In this document: one piece after another, positions 60,593 through 64,000 of the stretch
Position numbering within the stretch: the first letter of the stretch is position 1
Layout of the letters: each line of letters begins with the position of its first letter
Assembly (NCBI GenBank): GCA_963829955.1
Contig: CAWHKS010000005.1
Location: 62,001 to 126,000 of the forward strand
Direction of reading: 5' to 3'
From: DASTFY01 sp963829955
Lineage (GTDB): Bacteria > Actinomycetota > Acidimicrobiia > Acidimicrobiales > Ilumatobacteraceae
DNA: 64,000 nucleotides
The notes under the pieces: model-generated
What the model saw: only the letters and a program-made list of their open reading frames with translations
The model's database searches: none
What the model was told of the DNA's origin: nothing
Made by a program: the position numbers and the translations under genes

Positions 60593-62619
60593 TCCCCAGC
60601 TGAGCCGGCAGAGGCCAGGGCCTGCTGGACCGTCGCGGCCAGCTGGGCCCGATGGTCGCGCAGCTGCTCGGCGAACCATCGCCGCTCGCCCCGCGCCGCC
60701 CGCCAGGCCAGCAGCGTGCGGGTGTTGAGGATGGCCGTCTCGAGGGCCCACAACCCTGCGAACCCGGAGATGGCGAACAGGAGGAACAACCCGAACGCCT
60801 CCCAGTCGTCGGCCAGCAGGACGGACAGCACGATCCACGTCAGGGGGAAAACGGCGATCCCGACCAGCATGCGCACGGTGCCCTTGGTGACCGGCACCCG
60901 CACGCGTCGTGAGGCCAGCCGGACGATGAGGTACGGCACGACGTTGGCGGCCAGGCCGATGACGATCAACGGCGAGAACAGCAGGAAGAGCACCAGCGCG
61001 GTAACGGCCTTGCGCAGGCGTCCGATGAGACCCGGTCCGGGCGTGATCTCCGCGTCCGTGAGCTGACCGAGGCGCAGGTCGAGCGCATAGTCGGCCACCG
61101 CCGTCTCGACCTCCTGGCGCTCGGCCGCCGGCGCCCGCGCCAGCCGGCGGGCCGTGCGCTCCACCTCGCCGAAGTCGGGCTCGTGCTGGGCGACACCGTC
61201 GGGGCGCAACGCCACCTTGGCCGCCATCTGCAGCACCGCCTCCTCGCGCGGGGTGTCGTAGTTCGGGGCACAGGCGCGCAGGTGGGTCTCGATCTCGGCC
61301 GTCAGCCGGTCGACGGCGGCGTGGTCGTCCTCGCTGGCCGTGACGCCGTCCGAGGCCACGCGAGCAACGGCTTCAGCTATGCGGATCGGCGGGCCCACGT
61401 CCGCGAAGGCGCGGCCGCGGAACGCGACGCGGTCCTCGAACGCGAGGCCGAGCGGCACGATGACGAGGTCGTCCACGCCCGCCGCGTAGGCGCCGAGCGC
61501 GATGCGCGCCGCGCCTGTCTTCATCGGGGCGAGCTGCGACCGGGCGCTCGTGGTTCCCTCGGGGAAGATGGCCACGGTCCCGCCCTTGGCCAGCACGTCG
61601 TGGCAGGCGGAGAACGCCGAGCGGTTGCCGGCGCCGGCGTCGCGGGCGTCGACTGACTGGTCCACGGTCCGGTACACGGGGATGAGGCCGGCGAGGGCCA
61701 GGAAGGGCCGGGCCAGGGTCACCTTCCACAAGGTCGCCTTTGCAATGAAGCGGGGCAGTCGCCCGAGCGCGTGGACTGCGACCACCGGGTCGACGAGCCC
61801 GTTGAAGTGGTTGATGACGATGAGCACGGGGCCGCCGTCCGGCATCCGCATCAGTCCCTCGACCGTCACCTCCCGGAAGTAGCCCCGCACGACGACGCCG
61901 GCAGCGGTGGCGATGAAGTGGTCCACGCCGGCTCTCGCCGCGCCCTCGCCGCGGGGGGACTGCGAGAGCACCGCTCGGGCCCACACGAGCGCCAGCACGG
62001 CCGTGGCGACGTGCCACACGCCGTGGAACTGGAAGATGCTGTCGTCGTCGCACACCGGTGAACTGGTCCGCCCGAGCACGAACGCCAGGCCGGCGAACAC
62101 GGCGATGGCGACGAAAGGCAGATCGGACCACGCCGGCCGGGTCCGCAGGCGGATCCTGCGGATCACGAACGCGACGAGCGCCGCCGCCACCAGCACCGCG
62201 ACCGCGCCGTTCGTGGCGTCGGGCTCGATGATCAGCACCACGCCCATCACGAGGAGCGTGAGGACCGCGGTGCCCGTCGCCACCCAACCGGCCGATGCCG
62301 CTCCGTCACGCCGCAGCAGGCCGAGGTGCCAACCGGCGATGAAGGCCAGCGCAGCAACGAGCGTCAAGTCGTGCAGCCACCGGCCGGGACCGTTCGCGGC
62401 CGCGTGGAAGGCCACGCTTCCCACCCCGCAGGCCGCCACCAGCGCCCCGAACACCGTGGCCGACGGATCGAGGTGCCAGGCCCGGCGGCGCACGATGATC
62501 CAGACCCCGGCGACGACGTAGGCCAAGCTCGTCAGCGTGTTGAACGGCTGGGCGATGAGCCCCGAGCCGATCTCCTCGCAGTCGCTGGCCGCGATGGCCG
62601 CCAGCACGGGCGCTGTCAC
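60580..62619 (-). CDS. Ceramidase-like membrane domain fused to glycerolipid acyltransferase
   Basis: A 679-residue fusion. Residues ~1-205 are a seven-helix alkaline ceramidase-like (CREST) domain: SDCEEIGSGLIAQPFNTLTS, FGALVAACGVGSVAFHAAAN and DSIFQFHGVWHVATAVLALV, where the spaced Asp/His residues are typical zinc positions. Residues ~220-420 are a PlsC-fold acyltransferase: VLIVINHFNGLVDPVVAVHA (His and Asp of the catalytic block, Gpt2-like spacing) and VAIFPEGTTSARSQLAPMKT. A further soluble part and two C-terminal helices follow. GTG 62619 overlaps the upstream stop by four bases. The combination suggests breaking an amide- or ester-linked lipid and re-esterifying an acyl chain; neither is shown. 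Confidence 0.8.
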   Translation of the reverse strand: MTAPVLAAIAASDCEEIGSGLIAQPFNTLTSLAYVVAGVWIIVRRRAWHLDPSATVFGALVAACGVGSVAFHAAANGPGRWLHDLTLVAALAFIAGWHLGLLRRDGAASAGWVATGTAVLTLLVMGVVLIIEPDATNGAVAVLVAAALVAFVIRRIRLRTRPAWSDLPFVAIAVFAGLAFVLGRTSSPVCDDDSIFQFHGVWHVATAVLALVWARAVLSQSPRGEGAARAGVDHFIATAAGVVVRGYFREVTVEGLMRMPDGGPVLIVINHFNGLVDPVVAVHALGRLPRFIAKATLWKVTLARPFLALAGLIPVYRTVDQSVDARDAGAGNRSAFSACHDVLAKGGTVAIFPEGTTSARSQLAPMKTGAARIALGAYAAGVDDLVIVPLGLAFEDRVAFRGRAFADVGPPIRIAEAVARVASDGVTASEDDHAAVDRLTAEIETHLRACAPNYDTPREEAVLQMAAKVALRPDGVAQHEPDFGEVERTARRLARAPAAERQEVETAVADYALDLRLGQLTDAEITPGPGLIGRLRKAVTALVLFLLFSPLIVIGLAANVVPYLIVRLASRRVRVPVTKGTVRMLVGIAVFPLTWIVLSVLLADDWEAFGLFLLFAISGFAGLWALETAILNTRTLLAWRAARGERRWFAEQLRDHRAQLAATVQQALASAGSAGDHDE

Positions 62620-63758
62620 GGGGACGCCGCCGTCTGCGACACGGTTCGGGCCGCCGCCAACGTGGCCGTCCCCCGACGCACGGAGAGGCGCCACAAGGCG
62701 ACGGTGATCCACCCGATCGGGATGATCGCGATCCACGTCGCCAAGCGGAAGAGCATGACACCGGCCGTGACCTGGTTGACGTATGCCGACCCGGCGTAAC
62801 CCGTGAGCAGGCCGATGTAGCCGAGCTCGACGACGCCCGCGCCCCCCGCGGTGATCGGCACCACCGTCAGCAGCTCGACGATGGCGTACGTCATGAAGAT
62901 CTGGCTGACCGTCAGGTCCTCACGGGGCACGCCGACGAAGCGGAGCGACATCACCAAGAGGAGCAGCCGAGTGAGGGTCAGGAGCACCGTGGCCAGAACG
63001 GCCAGCGGCCAGCGAGGAGCCAGCAAGGTGATGGCCTGCTGCCGAGCCTCCACGAGGCGGTCGCCCAGCCCCTCAGGGCCGGTGCGCCCGACGCGGCGCA
63101 GGACGGCGCCGATGACCCGCTCGGCCAGGTCGCCCACCCGGACCGCAAACGCCGGCTTCCACAGGGCAAACCCCACGATGACGACGACGGCGATGGCGAT
63201 GGTGGCGCCGATGAGCGCGAAGCGACCTGTATCCCCGGTGAGCCGGCCGGTGAAGAAGAGTGGCACGGCGGCGACCGCGGGGAGCACGAGCTTCGTTCCG
63301 ACGGTCACCATGCCGCTCGCCGCCACGGACACCGTGGAGACGGTGGTCGAGTAGCCCCACGACCGGTACATGAGGAGCCGCAGGGCGAGATCGCCCGGAC
63401 CGGGGAACGTGCTCGAGACGGCGCTGGAGCCGAGGTAGGCGGTGACACCCCTTCGAACGGGCAGCTTCGGCACCACCGACGCGGTCAGGAACCCGTTGGC
63501 CCAGATCGTCGACGCGAAGACGGCCAGGAACGCCGTCCACTCACCGGCGCTCAGCGAACCGATGGCCCGGCGGACGGTCGCCAGGTCGAGATCCTCGTAG
63601 ACCGGCTTCAGCACGAGCGCGGCGATGACGAGCGCGGCGATGCTCAGACCGACGCGCAGCAGGGTCTTGAGCGCGTGGCCGTGGCGGAGCGGCTGCGCCT
63701 GGGCCTCCGCCGCCTCGAGCTCCTCGGCGTCGGCCGTCGTGGCGTCCTCGGAGCTCAT
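62616..63758 (-). CDS. Flippase-like / lysylphosphatidylglycerol synthase-type membrane protein
   Basis: A 380-residue polytopic protein with about eight helices. After a charged N-terminus rich in Glu/Ala, it shows LLRVGLSIAALVIAALVLKP, AFLAVFASTIWANGFLTASV, SSAVSSTFPGPGDLALRLLM and ELLTVVPITAGGAGVVELGY. The LTVVPITAGGAGVVE block is the family core of the UPF0104/flippase-like (LPG_synthase_TM) proteins, which move or modify lipids. No soluble tRNA-dependent domain follows, so it is not a full MprF. The stop overlaps the next start (GTGA), linking it with the ceramidase-like/acyltransferase fusion; both probably act in one lipid pathway. Confidence 0.85.
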   Translation of the reverse strand: MSSEDATTADAEELEAAEAQAQPLRHGHALKTLLRVGLSIAALVIAALVLKPVYEDLDLATVRRAIGSLSAGEWTAFLAVFASTIWANGFLTASVVPKLPVRRGVTAYLGSSAVSSTFPGPGDLALRLLMYRSWGYSTTVSTVSVAASGMVTVGTKLVLPAVAAVPLFFTGRLTGDTGRFALIGATIAIAVVVIVGFALWKPAFAVRVGDLAERVIGAVLRRVGRTGPEGLGDRLVEARQQAITLLAPRWPLAVLATVLLTLTRLLLLVMSLRFVGVPREDLTVSQIFMTYAIVELLTVVPITAGGAGVVELGYIGLLTGYAGSAYVNQVTAGVMLFRLATWIAIIPIGWITVALWRLSVRRGTATLAAARTVSQTAASP

Positions 63759-63832
63759 GACGGCCGCATGCTACGTAGTCCGGCGGACGAGCATCCCCGT
63801 CGCCTCTGACCGACGTTCCTAGTCTTCCGCCC

Positions 63833-64000
63833 ATGGCTGCACTGTTCATGATCATCGTCTTCGCCGTCGTCGGCTCGTTCCCCGCCACCTGGTTGCTCAT
63901 GCTGTTCCTCGGCAACCTGGGCGCGACGCAGGTGGGCTTCTGGGGTGCGCTGCCCGCGGGCATCCTGCTGACCTTCATCTTCGCCGGCGCCGGCACCGCC
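63833..64000 (+). CDS. Small membrane protein, partial
   Basis: Only 56 codons are visible before the window ends. They hold two hydrophobic segments: LFMIIVFAVVGSFPATWLLM and, after a short loop, WGALPAGILLTFIFAGAG. ATG 63833 lies seven bases after TAGTCT (63820-63825), as in the leaderless genes here. No family can be assigned from this fragment. Confidence 0.55.
   Translation, partial: MAALFMIIVFAVVGSFPATWLLMLFLGNLGATQVGFWGALPAGILLTFIFAGAGTA

Noticed and set aside
1..64000. tRNA, rRNA genes or CRISPR arrays
   Set aside because: No stretch with a tRNA cloverleaf and conserved T-loop, no rRNA-like sequence and no regularly spaced repeats were recognised by eye.

Overview
The window is GC-rich, densely packed DNA with frequent GTG starts, 4-base ATGA/GTGA gene overlaps, a mycofactocin locus, mycothiol-type enzymes and LytR-CpsA-Psr/L,D-transpeptidase wall proteins. 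This points to an actinobacterium. The mix of an ETF-containing mycofactocin locus, stand-alone UnbU/UnbV-like proteins and short leaderless promoters (TAnnnT ending 6-10 bases before the start codon) fits class Acidimicrobiia best, but that placement is an inference from gene content.

Layout. 0-7.5 kb is accessory in character: a partial pentapeptide/DinB protein, a frameshifted tyrosine recombinase, a P-loop kinase-like protein, PCD/VOC-type proteins, a class V aminotransferase with an MFS exporter, and the DNA-binding end of a LacI regulator. 7.5-11 kb is a sugar ABC importer (ATPase, permease, binding lipoprotein) of the xylose/ribose type. 11-19.6 kb holds a UnbU/UnbV-like pair, an M24-fold protein, a Gfo/Idh/MocA oxidoreductase divergent from a MarR-GNAT fusion, a poly-gamma-glutamate hydrolase-like protein and a dienelactone hydrolase. 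19.8-30 kb holds a second class V aminotransferase, an acyl-CoA dehydrogenase, a secreted M28 peptidase, an OafA-like acyltransferase, an MFS transporter, cysS and a secreted DUF4397-like protein. 30-36 kb holds valS, an L,D-transpeptidase, an MscS channel and an LCP protein. 36-38 kb is a MoxR/VWA pair.

The centre of interest is mycofactocin. Two overlapping NDMA-dependent alcohol dehydrogenases (37.8-40.1 kb) lie divergent from a sigma factor/MDMPI pair that leads into mftA-mftB-mftC (41.7-43.2 kb). About 7 kb further on, after a small ABC exporter, a Crp/Fnr regulator and ispD-ispF-rlmB, come a FadH/OYE-type oxidoreductase, an ETF-alpha-like protein, a FixC-like flavoprotein, a FixX-like ferredoxin, an ETF-beta-like protein and the glycosyltransferase mftF (50.0-56.8 kb). 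These look like cofactor synthesis, the dehydrogenases that use it, and a flavoprotein chain to re-oxidise it. mftD, mftE, mftG and mftR are not in the window. The right end (56.7-64 kb) carries membrane proteins, msrB, a long-chain acyl-CoA ligase, a ceramidase-like/glycerolipid acyltransferase fusion and a flippase-like protein.

Caution: six conserved genes between 0.7 and 18.3 kb carry seven apparent one-base indels, six of them within or next to runs of G or C. These may be sequence errors rather than true pseudogenes. No rRNA, tRNA, CRISPR array or complete insertion sequence was recognised.
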